Below are positions 35,286 to 43,192 of a DNA stretch of 64,000 bases, piece by piece. Each line of letters opens with the position of its first letter. Within the stretch, counting starts at the first letter, position 1. Under the pieces are notes generated by a model that searched no databases, was not told the DNA's origin, and saw only the letters and a list, made by a program, of their open reading frames with translations. The translations under genes and the position numbers were made by a program. This stretch comes from Thalassobacillus cyri (GTDB taxonomy: Bacteria > Bacillota > Bacilli > Bacillales > Halobacillaceae), in NCBI RefSeq assembly GCF_900107755.1, contig NZ_FNQR01000020.1, positions 1 through 64,000 on the forward strand, written 5' to 3'.

Positions 35286-36965
35286 GTGACCCGGACTGAT
35301 CACTTTGCTTATTGGCCGAAGTTGACCAAATCGCTTACTGTTCCTGAAACGACGCTTGTTGATAATTTGATTGTTTCTGCTATGCGGTTTCCTGCCCATG
35401 AGGCTATCTATTATTATGGTAACTCGATGACCTATCGTCAGCTTATGGACGAAGTGGAAGCCTTAGCAGGTTATTTGCAACACAAACTGGGGGTTTCCAA
35501 AGGGAACAAAGTATTATTGTTTATGCAAAATTCTCCTCAGTTTGTGATCGCTTATTATGCGATATTACGAGCGGATGCTGTGGTAGTACCTATTAATCCG
35601 ATGTTGAAGGCTAGTGAATTAGAGTTTTATATAAAAGACTGTGATATTCAAAATGGAATCATTGGTCAGGAATTAATGGAAGAAGTACAGCCCACACTGA
35701 CATCCACTCCGCTTCAGAACCTAGTCATTGCGGCTTATTCTGACTATAAAGGAGACAATTTTGGCGGTGTGGTTCCAGAAGAAGTGAGTACTCCGCGGAA
35801 AGCCTTTACGGAAACTGGTTATTATCTATGGGAGGATGCGATCCAGTCAGGATATCCTCCTGAGGAAAGGGGGAGTACGGTCGATGATTTGGCAGTTATC
35901 CCTTATACGTCAGGGACAACTGGCCTGCCGAAGGGCTGTATGCATACCAATCGTACAGTTCAGGCGAATACAATAGGCGCTAATTATTGGTCACGTACTA
36001 CGACAAACTCCAGAAATTTGATGACCCTTCCTTTGTTTCATGTTACCGGGATGATCCACAGCATGCATATGCCGATATTTGCAGGCAGTACTATGGTGAT
36101 CATGACCAGATGGAATCGGGAAACTGCACAGAAGCTGATTAAAGAACAGCAATGCACCCATTGGGTAACGATTAGTACCATGCTGATCGATTTTCTTGCA
36201 AACCCCGATTTAAAACCAGAAGAACTTACTTCCCTGATTTCCATTTCCGGGGGAGGAGCAGCGGTTCCGAAAGCTGTCGGAGAAAAGCTTTACCAGTTGA
36301 CAGGATTAGAATTTGTAGAAGGGTATGGACTATCGGAGACGATTGCTCAAACGCATTTTAATCCACCGGACCGTCCGAAAAGGCAATGTTTAGGAATCCC
36401 CGCTTTTGACGTTGATGCTAGAATTATCGATCCGGTTACTAATGAGGAGGTGGAGTCTGGAGAAATAGGAGAAATTGTGGTAAATGGGCCCCAGGTGATG
36501 GCCGGCTATTTCAATAGAGAAGATGAAAACAGGAATGCTTTTATTGATATCGACGGCAAGTCTTTTTTCCGGACAGGAGATATTGCCCGACGTGATGATG
36601 AGGGCTATTTCTTCATCGTGGATCGGGTAAAACGGATGATCAATGCTTCTGGCTATAACGTCTGGCCAACCGAAGTTGAGTCTCACCTATATAATCATGA
36701 AGCAATCCAACAAGCGTGTGTAGTCGGTGTGCCTCATCCACGCAAAGGGGAAGATATTAAGGCCTTTGTAATTTTAAATGAGGATTATCAAGGAAAAGTA
36801 ACCGAAGAAGAGATTGTAGAATGGGCCAGGAAGCATATGGCTGCTTATAAATATCCTCGGCAAGTGGAGTTCAAGCAGGAATTCCCGACAACGAACAGCG
36901 GAAAAATTTTATGGAGGAAGCTTCAGGAAGAAGAAAAGGAAAAGGTGGAGAGGGTTAATAGATAG
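35286..36965 (+). CDS. Acyl-CoA synthetase (AMP-forming), 559 aa
   Basis: Second CoA ligase: P-loop TSGTTGLPKG (about 200-209), EGYGLSETIAQTHFNPP, FFRTGDIARRDDEGYFF, hinge DRVKRMINASGYNVWPTEVE and catalytic Lys in TNSGKILWRK. GTG start 8 bases after AAAGGAGAG; an upstream in-frame ATG at 35244 lies within the cre site. Followed by a Liv-type ABC importer, so it probably activates what that importer brings in. Confidence 0.92.
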   Translation: MTRTDHFAYWPKLTKSLTVPETTLVDNLIVSAMRFPAHEAIYYYGNSMTYRQLMDEVEALAGYLQHKLGVSKGNKVLLFMQNSPQFVIAYYAILRADAVVVPINPMLKASELEFYIKDCDIQNGIIGQELMEEVQPTLTSTPLQNLVIAAYSDYKGDNFGGVVPEEVSTPRKAFTETGYYLWEDAIQSGYPPEERGSTVDDLAVIPYTSGTTGLPKGCMHTNRTVQANTIGANYWSRTTTNSRNLMTLPLFHVTGMIHSMHMPIFAGSTMVIMTRWNRETAQKLIKEQQCTHWVTISTMLIDFLANPDLKPEELTSLISISGGGAAVPKAVGEKLYQLTGLEFVEGYGLSETIAQTHFNPPDRPKRQCLGIPAFDVDARIIDPVTNEEVESGEIGEIVVNGPQVMAGYFNREDENRNAFIDIDGKSFFRTGDIARRDDEGYFFIVDRVKRMINASGYNVWPTEVESHLYNHEAIQQACVVGVPHPRKGEDIKAFVILNEDYQGKVTEEEIVEWARKHMAAYKYPRQVEFKQEFPTTNSGKILWRKLQEEEKEKVERVNR

Positions 36966-37025
36966 GAGAAAAGGAGAGTGTCAGCATTTGGGGATTTAAA
37001 AATTATCCACTAAAGGGGTAGTTAT

Positions 37026-37889
37026 ATGGATATATTATCGCAGCAGTTATTTAATGGGCTTACGATAGGAAGTGTATATAGTCTGGTTGCTCTAGGTCTG
37101 ACGTTGGTTTACGGGATATTGCATATACCAAACTTTGCCCATGGTGCTATGTATATGCTGGGTGCTTATGTAACTTTGACGATGATGCTTCTGTGGGGTA
37201 TCCACTATTGGCTGGCTATGGCTGTATCCGTGTTGGTTGTCGGCTTGCTGAGTGTTCTGATGGAAAGGCTGGTTTTTCATCCTTTAAGGAATGCACCGCC
37301 GATTCATGACAAAATAGCAGCAATCGGTATTTTACTATTTCTTGAAGCTCTGGCGCAATTGATCTGGGGAGCAGACTATCGTTCTATGGGTACACCTTAT
37401 GGGGAAGTAATCAATCTCTTCGGCTTGACAGTAACGATGCAACGTGTCCTCATCAATGTGGGTGCGGTAGTGGTTATGCTGCTGCTATACCTATTCTTAA
37501 AGAAAACAATGGTCGGCTCTACGATTATAGCAATGGCGCAAAATCGCGAGGGAGCACATTTAGTGGGAATCAATACGAATAAAGTAGCTATGCTGACCTT
37601 CCTGATTTCAGGTGGCCTGGCCGCTATTGCTGCATCACTTGCTGCGCCGATCAACCTTGTCTTTCCAGGAATGGGCCACTTAGTGATACTGAAAGCTTTC
37701 GTCATTATTATTCTGGGTGGAATGGGCAGCATACCGGGGGCTATCCTTGGAGGATATATTCTTGGATTCAGTGAAAGTCTTGGAGCTACTTATCTTTCTA
37801 ACGATTACAAAGATATCATTGCGTTTTTGCTTTTAGTAATCATACTATCATTCAGACCTAAAGGGTTGTTTGCCAGGGAGGGATTTTAA
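37026..37889 (+). CDS. livH: Branched-chain-type ABC transporter permease LivH, 287 aa
   Basis: Hydrophobic permease with LivH features: LFNGLTIGSVYSLVALGLTLVYGILHIPNFAHGAMYM at the start (first pieces shown), GMGHLVILKAFVIIILGGMGSIPGAILGG (about 219-247) and the ending SFRPKGLFA. Works in the membrane with LivM, LivG, LivF and the binding lipoprotein encoded next. The family imports amino acids but also amides, urea and aromatic or alicyclic acids. Confidence 0.93.
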   Translation: MDILSQQLFNGLTIGSVYSLVALGLTLVYGILHIPNFAHGAMYMLGAYVTLTMMLLWGIHYWLAMAVSVLVVGLLSVLMERLVFHPLRNAPPIHDKIAAIGILLFLEALAQLIWGADYRSMGTPYGEVINLFGLTVTMQRVLINVGAVVVMLLLYLFLKKTMVGSTIIAMAQNREGAHLVGINTNKVAMLTFLISGGLAAIAASLAAPINLVFPGMGHLVILKAFVIIILGGMGSIPGAILGGYILGFSESLGATYLSNDYKDIIAFLLLVIILSFRPKGLFAREGF

Positions 37890-38926
37890 TGGCTGCTTTA
37901 GTAAACAGAAGGACCGTCATCTCAGGCTTCATTCTTTTGGCACTCGTTTTTCCTTTCCTGACTAAAAACAGTTATGTGCTCCATATATTGACGCTGGCAT
38001 TTATATGGATGATTGCTGTCTATGGACTGAATTTGCTGGCTGGTTATACCGGATATCTTTCACTCGCCCATGCTGGTTTTTTTGCTATAGGAGCCTACTC
38101 TTTAGGAATACTGACAGTAAAAGTTGGCATGAATTATTGGCTGGCTTTTCTATCCTCTCTGATAATCACTTGTATTTTAGGCTTATTAATCGGCTTAATA
38201 GCCTTAAGGACAAAAGAACATTTCTTTGCGATCTATACCTTGTGTGTAGGCTATATCATTTATCTGGTCATCGATAAATGGGACGGTTTGACAGGGGGAG
38301 TGCGTGGTCTCATTGGCATTCCGGTCCCGGCTGGTGTCGGTCCGCTTTCATTTGAGGAGCCGCAATCTCAGTACTATCTGATTTTATTTTTTCTCCTGCT
38401 TACCGTACTTATGGTATATCGAATTGTTCATTCTTTGTCAGGGCGGACATTCATTGCTATCCGTAATAGCGAGGAGCTGGCAAAGACCTTAGGGATCGCC
38501 ACCATGAAAAATAAGCTGATGGTTTTTGTGCTCTCTACATTGTTTGCCGGATTAGCTGGTGTATTGTATGCATCGTTCATACGATTCATTGGTCCTGATA
38601 TAGGATACATTACGATAACTTTTGATCTGCTGATGTATCTGTTAGTAGGCGGCATCGGGACATTAGCTGGTCCGATTGTGGGCACCATACTGATTGTATG
38701 GGTATCTCAATCCCTGCAATTTTTACAAGACTTTCGAATGCTGATCTTTGGTCCGCTTCTCACTTTACTAATTATTTTTTACCCCAGAGGTATTATAGGG
38801 GCCTTTTATGAATGGAAGATAAAGCGGCAAGAAAAAAAGCGAATGAGAGCTTTAATAAAGAAACATAAGGATGCGGAATTTTCAGATGCCAATTCCGTTC
38901 CCGACAAAAAGGTCAAGGAGGGGTGA
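37889..38926 (+). CDS. livM: Branched-chain-type ABC transporter permease LivM, 345 aa
   Basis: Second permease: GLNLLAGYTGYLSLAHAGFFAIGAYS, FIAIRNSEELAKTLGIATMKNKLMVFVLS (the EAA-like cytoplasmic loop) and VGGIGTLAGPIVG. The start shares one base with the livH stop. A basic tail of about 40 residues (KIKRQEKKRMRALIKKHK) extends past the last helix. Confidence 0.93.
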   Translation: MAALVNRRTVISGFILLALVFPFLTKNSYVLHILTLAFIWMIAVYGLNLLAGYTGYLSLAHAGFFAIGAYSLGILTVKVGMNYWLAFLSSLIITCILGLLIGLIALRTKEHFFAIYTLCVGYIIYLVIDKWDGLTGGVRGLIGIPVPAGVGPLSFEEPQSQYYLILFFLLLTVLMVYRIVHSLSGRTFIAIRNSEELAKTLGIATMKNKLMVFVLSTLFAGLAGVLYASFIRFIGPDIGYITITFDLLMYLLVGGIGTLAGPIVGTILIVWVSQSLQFLQDFRMLIFGPLLTLLIIFYPRGIIGAFYEWKIKRQEKKRMRALIKKHKDAEFSDANSVPDKKVKEG

Positions 38927-38929
38927 CCA

Positions 38930-39694
38930 TTGTTCCTGGAAACGAAAGCATTGACGAAGCAATTCGGTGGTCTCATTGCCGTAAATGATGTGAGCTTTTC
39001 ACTGGAAAAAGGTAAAATTAATGCCATCATAGGTCCAAATGGAGCTGGGAAATCAACTTTTTTTAACCTTGTGAGCGGATCACACTCACCAACTTCGGGT
39101 CAAGTAATATTCAAAGACCAGAATATAACGAAACTCCCGCCTAATAAAATTGCAGAGTTGGGAATAGCAAGAACCTTTCAAACTACCAATCTTTTTGAAC
39201 AATCGACCGTGCTGGATAACGTAATCGTGGGACATCGTCTTCGTACAAATTCAACGTTGCTGGATGCTGTGCTTAGGACAAAAAGGTTTAAGAGAGAGGA
39301 AAGCAAATGCAAAGAAAAAGCGATAGAAGTATTGGATTTTGTCGGTTTGACAGCTGTGAGTGATCAGCTGGCTTCCAATATCACACAAGAAGAAAAAAAG
39401 CGTGTTGCCTTTGCACTCGCTCTCGCTACGGACCCTGAAGTTGTTTTTCTGGATGAACCGGCAGCAGGCATCAATCCAGATGAAACGGAAGGCTTGGCAG
39501 AACTGATGAAGAAGATGGTGGATAGAGGGATTACCGTTTGTCTGATTGAGCATAAAATGCAGATGATCATGAAGCTGGCTGATAAGATAATGGTGCTCAA
39601 CTATGGAGAAAAAATTGCTGAAGGTACTCCTGAAGAGATTATGAACAATCAAATGGTCATAGAAGCATATTTAGGAGGGAGCGCCAGTGCTTGA
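38930..39694 (+). CDS. livG: ABC transporter ATPase LivG, degenerate signature loop, 254 aa
   Basis: ATPase with normal Walker A GPNGAGKST (35-43) and Walker B VVFLDEP (171-177), DEPAAGINP typical of LivG, and switch His in IEHKM. The ABC signature, usually L-S-x-G-Q before RRLEIARAL, reads NITQEEKKRVAFALAL (150-165), without the Ser-Gly pair. One of the two ATP sites of the LivG/LivF dimer may thus be weak or inactive, as in asymmetric ABC exporters. TTG start after GGAGGGG; overlaps livF by 8 bases. Confidence 0.92.
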   Translation: MFLETKALTKQFGGLIAVNDVSFSLEKGKINAIIGPNGAGKSTFFNLVSGSHSPTSGQVIFKDQNITKLPPNKIAELGIARTFQTTNLFEQSTVLDNVIVGHRLRTNSTLLDAVLRTKRFKREESKCKEKAIEVLDFVGLTAVSDQLASNITQEEKKRVAFALALATDPEVVFLDEPAAGINPDETEGLAELMKKMVDRGITVCLIEHKMQMIMKLADKIMVLNYGEKIAEGTPEEIMNNQMVIEAYLGGSASA

Positions 39695-40394
39695 GTTAAA
39701 AGGTCTTTCTGTTGCCTATGGAAGCTTTACAGCGATAGAGAGTATAGATGTCCTTGTTCAAAAGGGAGAAATTGTCGTACTACTGGGCTCCAATGGAGCA
39801 GGGAAGAGTACTACATTTAAAGCAATAAGCGGGTTGGAAAAACCTCGGCAGGGTGAAATCCTCTTCGAAGGGAAGTCAATCGGTGGCAGGTCTCCTGGAC
39901 GGATTGTAGAGTCAGGAATTGTTCAATGTGCAGAAGGCCGAAAGCTTTTTCCAAAAATGAGTGTCAGTGAAAATCTGATCATGGGGGCTTATGTTCACCG
40001 TAAAAATAAAAAAGCTATTAAACATTCAATCAAGCATGTCTATGAATTATTTCCGATCCTATATGAGAAAAAAGAAAATGCGGCAGGGTCTTTAAGTGGT
40101 GGACAGCAGCAAATGCTTGCTATTGGACGGGCCTTGATGGCAAAACCGAAATTGATGCTTCTGGATGAACCATCCATAGGGCTGGCCCCATTAATTGTGG
40201 AACAAATGTTTGAAGTCATACAGCAAATTAATGAAGAAGGGACTACCATTCTACTGGCAGAGCAAAATGCCAATGCTGCACTAGGTATCGCAAGTAAAGG
40301 CTACGTTTTTGAAAGCGGTTCCATAGTGGTTCAGGGAACTTCAGAAGAATTGTTGTCCGACGATTCTGTACGTAAGGCTTACATCGGAGCATGA
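39687..40394 (+). CDS. livF: ABC transporter ATPase LivF, 235 aa
   Basis: Complete ATPase: Walker A GSNGAGKST (34-42), signature LSGGQQQML (about 134-142), Walker B LMLLDEPSIGLAP, switch LLAEQNAN. GTG start with GGAGGG, overlapping the livG end. Supplies the only canonical signature loop of the pair. Confidence 0.94.
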   Translation: MLELKGLSVAYGSFTAIESIDVLVQKGEIVVLLGSNGAGKSTTFKAISGLEKPRQGEILFEGKSIGGRSPGRIVESGIVQCAEGRKLFPKMSVSENLIMGAYVHRKNKKAIKHSIKHVYELFPILYEKKENAAGSLSGGQQQMLAIGRALMAKPKLMLLDEPSIGLAPLIVEQMFEVIQQINEEGTTILLAEQNANAALGIASKGYVFESGSIVVQGTSEELLSDDSVRKAYIGA

Positions 40395-40449
40395 GGGTGG
40401 ATACCATTTCAATTTTGGTCTGGCAGAAATTTATGAAGGAGGCAATTTA

Positions 40450-41676
40450 ATGAATAAATTCCGGGTAATCGTTTTCCTGTCTGTGTTGTCCATTGTATTT
40501 GTATTAGCAGGATGTATAGAAAATCCGTCCGATGAAGCTTCTGGCGAAGGAACTGAAAAGGAAACGGAAACTCCATCTACTGAAGGAGGAGAAAAACTCG
40601 TCAATATCGGTTTCAGTGGTCCTCTCAGTGGGCCGGCTGCTTATTATGGGGAAAGGTCATTCAGCGGATTGGAGATGGCAGCCGAAGAAATTAATAAAAA
40701 TGGTGGTTTCGAAGTAGATGGACAGACCTATAAAATTAATTTGGTTTCTCTTGATGATAAATACTTGCCAAATGAAGCTGCAGCAAACGCCAAAAGGCTG
40801 GTACAGGAACACCAGACTCCGATCGTCTACACGCCTCACAGCGGGGGAGTCAAGGCCATGCAGGTATTCAATGAACAGGAAAAATTCTTGATTGGTGCTT
40901 ATACCAGTGAACCGGACGTAACGGAAGCAGGAAATTCCCTGACTGTCCGGATCCCTCCTCGATATGATAATTATATTGAGCCTTTTACAAACTATACAAT
41001 GGAGCGTTTTGGCAAAAAACTCGCTGCCTTGCCGACATCCACTCAGTACGGAAAAGATTGGTCTGAAACTTTGCTCCCTTACTGGAAAGAGCAAGGGGGA
41101 GAGGTAATCTATGATTCTTCTATTGATTTTTCTAAGGAAACGGACTTTTTCACCCTGGTAACTAATGCTTTGAAAGAAGACCCTGATGTATTATTTATCG
41201 GTGGCCCCTCTGAACCTACGGCAAAACTCGTTAAACAAGCGAGGGAATTAGGATTCGAAGGTGGATTCATCATCATGGATCAGGCAAAGCTCGATGAGAT
41301 GAAGAAGGTAACTAAAGCTGATTCCTATGAACTCTTTGAAGGATCGATCGGTGTTATGCCATTAGTTAATGCGGATTATCCCGGGACACCACAATTCGTA
41401 GAAAATTATCAAGAAAAATATGAGAACGACCCTGGTTCGGAAGCGGGCTTCCACTATATATCACTATATGTATTTGTAGAAGCTATGAAAGCAGCTGGTA
41501 CAGTAGATGATTCAGAAGCGATCCGTGCCCATATCCAGGATGGATTGGATCAGCTCCCTAAGGAAAAACAAGTCTATGTTATCGATGAAGTTGGTAAAGA
41601 TGGAGGTTTTAAGGCTGACAGAAGTGTCGCAGCTATAGAAGAAGGAGAAATTGTACCCATCAAAGTAGGAGAATAA
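40450..41676 (+). CDS. ABC transporter substrate-binding lipoprotein (LivK-type), 408 aa
   Basis: Signal peptide MNKFRVIVFLSVLSIVFV with lipobox LAGC (Cys22), then an acidic Ser/Glu/Thr linker of about 25 residues and a periplasmic-binding type 1 fold starting NIGFSGPLSGPAAYYGERSFSG. Peripla_BP_6 family. Binds the ligand outside the membrane for LivHMGF. Ligand unknown; context points to an organic acid rather than leucine. Ends with a hairpin. Confidence 0.93.
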   Translation: MNKFRVIVFLSVLSIVFVLAGCIENPSDEASGEGTEKETETPSTEGGEKLVNIGFSGPLSGPAAYYGERSFSGLEMAAEEINKNGGFEVDGQTYKINLVSLDDKYLPNEAAANAKRLVQEHQTPIVYTPHSGGVKAMQVFNEQEKFLIGAYTSEPDVTEAGNSLTVRIPPRYDNYIEPFTNYTMERFGKKLAALPTSTQYGKDWSETLLPYWKEQGGEVIYDSSIDFSKETDFFTLVTNALKEDPDVLFIGGPSEPTAKLVKQARELGFEGGFIIMDQAKLDEMKKVTKADSYELFEGSIGVMPLVNADYPGTPQFVENYQEKYENDPGSEAGFHYISLYVFVEAMKAAGTVDDSEAIRAHIQDGLDQLPKEKQVYVIDEVGKDGGFKADRSVAAIEEGEIVPIKVGE

Positions 41677-41690
41677 TTGTAACTTGAAAT

Positions 41691-41722
41691 AGAGGTTGGC
41701 TTCTATTATTAGGGTCAACCTC
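41691..41722 (+). terminator. Hairpin after the Liv operon
   Basis: AGAGGTTG / CAACCTCT arms followed by TTAAATATT; a modest terminator. Confidence 0.55.
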
Positions 41723-41770
41723 TTAAATATTGTATGATTATAACAATAGACATAAGGTGGTGGAAGAAAA

Positions 41771-42388
41771 ATGGATATTAGAGCAGAAGACTGTAAATCC
41801 AAGGAAGCTTATAAACTATTAACCGGGATAGTAGTGCCAAGACCGATAGCTTTTGTTTCATCCAAGGATAAAAATGGCATACATAATTTAGCACCTTTTA
41901 GCTTTTATACCGCTATAACCAGTTCACCTCCGATCATTATGTTTGCGATCGGAGAGAGGGGCGGTACCAAGAAAGATACCCTGAATAATATCGAAAGCCA
42001 GAAAGAGTTTGTGATCAATGTGGTAACAGAAAAGATAGCAGTGCCAATGAACGATTCTTCGGCAAGTTTCAAGTCAGAGGTAGATGAGTTCAAGGAAGTA
42101 GGGCTGACAGCTGTACCTGCTCGAAGGGTAGATTGCATGGGAGTTGAAGAGTCTCCTATCCAATTAGAGTGTGAATTAGAGAATGTCATCCCTGTCGGTG
42201 ATCATTCCCATATGGTACTTGGAAGGGTAGTGCATTTTCATATTAAAGATGAGTATTATTCTGGTAATTTCAAAATCAATGTAGAAAAGCTGAAACCACT
42301 GGCAAGGATCAGTGGACCAAACTATGCCAGGCTTGACGACTATTTCAGTTTGGAGAAAACATTCGATCCCAAAAAAATAATCGATTAA
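41771..42388 (+). CDS. Flavin reductase-like domain protein (DIM6/NTAB family), 205 aa
   Basis: FMN-binding split barrel with YKLLTGIVVPRPIAFVSSKD, NLAPFSFYTAITSSPP and KDTLNNIESQKEFVINVV, the family's flavin-contact segments. Such proteins reduce flavin or act as small flavoenzymes. Ribosome site AAGGTGG. Last gene of the island on this side; it has its own promoter-like region, and its link to the pathway is uncertain. Confidence 0.88.
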   Translation: MDIRAEDCKSKEAYKLLTGIVVPRPIAFVSSKDKNGIHNLAPFSFYTAITSSPPIIMFAIGERGGTKKDTLNNIESQKEFVINVVTEKIAVPMNDSSASFKSEVDEFKEVGLTAVPARRVDCMGVEESPIQLECELENVIPVGDHSHMVLGRVVHFHIKDEYYSGNFKINVEKLKPLARISGPNYARLDDYFSLEKTFDPKKIID

Positions 42389-42424
42389 TTTTTGTTGTTT
42401 TCGACAAAAAATTTAAAAATTCCA

Positions 42425-42453
42425 TTGCACCACTAAACTACCCTTGTTATAAT
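42425..42453 (+). promoter_or_regulatory. Promoter of the tRNA-Gly repeat array
   Basis: TTGCAC, a 17-base spacer, then TATAAT: close to the sigma-A consensus and of the strength seen for stable RNA genes. Transcription would start near 42460, before the first truncated tRNA-Gly, so all three partial copies should be in one transcript with the intact tRNA. Confidence 0.8.
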
Positions 42454-42487
42454 TATATATGTCATTTCAAAAAGGCATTTTCACTAT

Positions 42488-42518
42488 GCGGGTGTAGTTT
42501 AGTGGTAAAACCTCAGCC
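42488..42518 (+). pseudogene. tRNA-Gly 5' half, copy 1
   Basis: Identical to bases 1-31 of the tRNA-Gly at 42959 (acceptor strand, D arm, 5' anticodon stem), with no 3' half. Confidence 0.88.
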
Positions 42519-42644
42519 ACGAGCAAAGCATCCACCGAATAAACTACGAGTTGTCTCGACGGATATAACATCCTTGAATCATCTGGCAGAGGAAGAGACA
42601 TGATTGTTCGTGAATCTGAATTAAAGAAGTTATCTATTTAACAT

Positions 42645-42675
42645 GCGGGTGTAGTTTAGTGGTAAAACCTCAGCC
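42645..42675 (+). pseudogene. tRNA-Gly 5' half, copy 2
   Basis: Same 31-base tRNA-Gly fragment as copy 1, starting exactly 157 bases later. Confidence 0.88.
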
Positions 42676-42801
42676 ACGAGCGAAGCATCCACCGAATAAA
42701 CTACGAGTTGTCTCGACGGATATAACATCCTTGAATCATCTGGCAGAGGAAGAGACATGATTGTTCGTGAATCTGAATTAAAGAAGTTATCTATTTAACA
42801 T

Positions 42802-42832
42802 GCGGGTGTAGTTTAGTGGTAAAACCTCAGCC
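42802..42832 (+). pseudogene. tRNA-Gly 5' half, copy 3
   Basis: Same 31-base fragment, 157 bases after copy 2 and 157 bases before the complete gene. Confidence 0.88.
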
Positions 42833-42958
42833 ACGAGCGAAGCATCCACCGAATAAACTACGAGTTGTCTCGACGGATATAACATCCTTGAATCATCTGG
42901 CAGAGGAAGAGACATGATTGTTCGTGAATCTGAATTAAAGAAGTTATCTATTTAACAT

Positions 42959-43029
42959 GCGGGTGTAGTTTAGTGGTAAAACCTCAGCCTTCCAAGCTGA
43001 TGATGTGGGTTCGATTCCCATCACCCGCT
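42959..43029 (+). tRNA. tRNA-Gly(TCC)
   Basis: Intact 71-base cloverleaf: acceptor GCGGGTG/CACCCGC, anticodon loop CTTCCAA on TCAGC/GCTGA, discriminator T, no encoded CCA. It is the fourth and only complete member of the repeat series. Confidence 0.96.
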
Positions 43030-43033
43030 CTTA

Positions 43034-43053
43034 TTGCCGGCTTTATCCGGCAA
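43034..43053 (+). terminator. Hairpin after tRNA-Gly
   Basis: TTGCCGG / CCGGCAA with a short loop, but only a weak T-rich tail; may be a processing or weak termination site. Confidence 0.4.
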
Positions 43054-43083
43054 GAGTAATTATTTTCCCCAATCAAGTTAACC

Positions 43084-43129
43084 AACGCAGTGTTTCGTTC
43101 TAGGTGACAACGAAGCATTGCGTTTTTTA
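43084..43129 (+). terminator. Terminator after the tRNA-Gly unit
   Basis: AACGCAGTG..AACG arms (AACGCA/TGCGTT outer, TTCGTT/AACGAA inner) followed by six T. Confidence 0.8.
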
Positions 43130-43192
43130 TGTTGTAAAGATGGCAACATTGGTAATAACCAAAATAGATAATTGGATTGGAGATGATTCGTT

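Larger units (their letters stand above)
42488..42958 (+). repeat. Three exact 157-bp tandem repeats, each starting with a 5' half of tRNA-Gly
   Basis: Units begin at 42488, 42645 and 42802, and the intact tRNA-Gly at 42959 continues the 157-base spacing. The units are identical except one base (A in unit 1, G in units 2 and 3, in GAGC[A/G]AAGC). Each holds bases 1-31 of tRNA-Gly, stopping in the anticodon loop just before the anticodon, then 126 bases unlike the tRNA with a CGAG-TTGT-CTCG hairpin and a 13-codon frame starting MIVRES behind AGAGGAAGAG. The near identity implies recent or maintained duplication. Confidence 0.92.

Noticed and set aside
12724-42388. Phenylacetate or benzoate degradation cluster
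   Set aside because: No ring epoxidase, dioxygenase or ring-opening hydrolase is visible; only general acyl-CoA enzymes with PaaI- and PaaG-like members.
42459-42960. T-box riboswitch because of tRNA-like sequence
   Set aside because: There is no T-box motif and no downstream amino-acid gene; the sequence is a tRNA fragment itself.
42488-43029. CRISPR array
   Set aside because: The repeats are 157 bp with no variable spacers between them and contain tRNA sequence; no cas genes are present.
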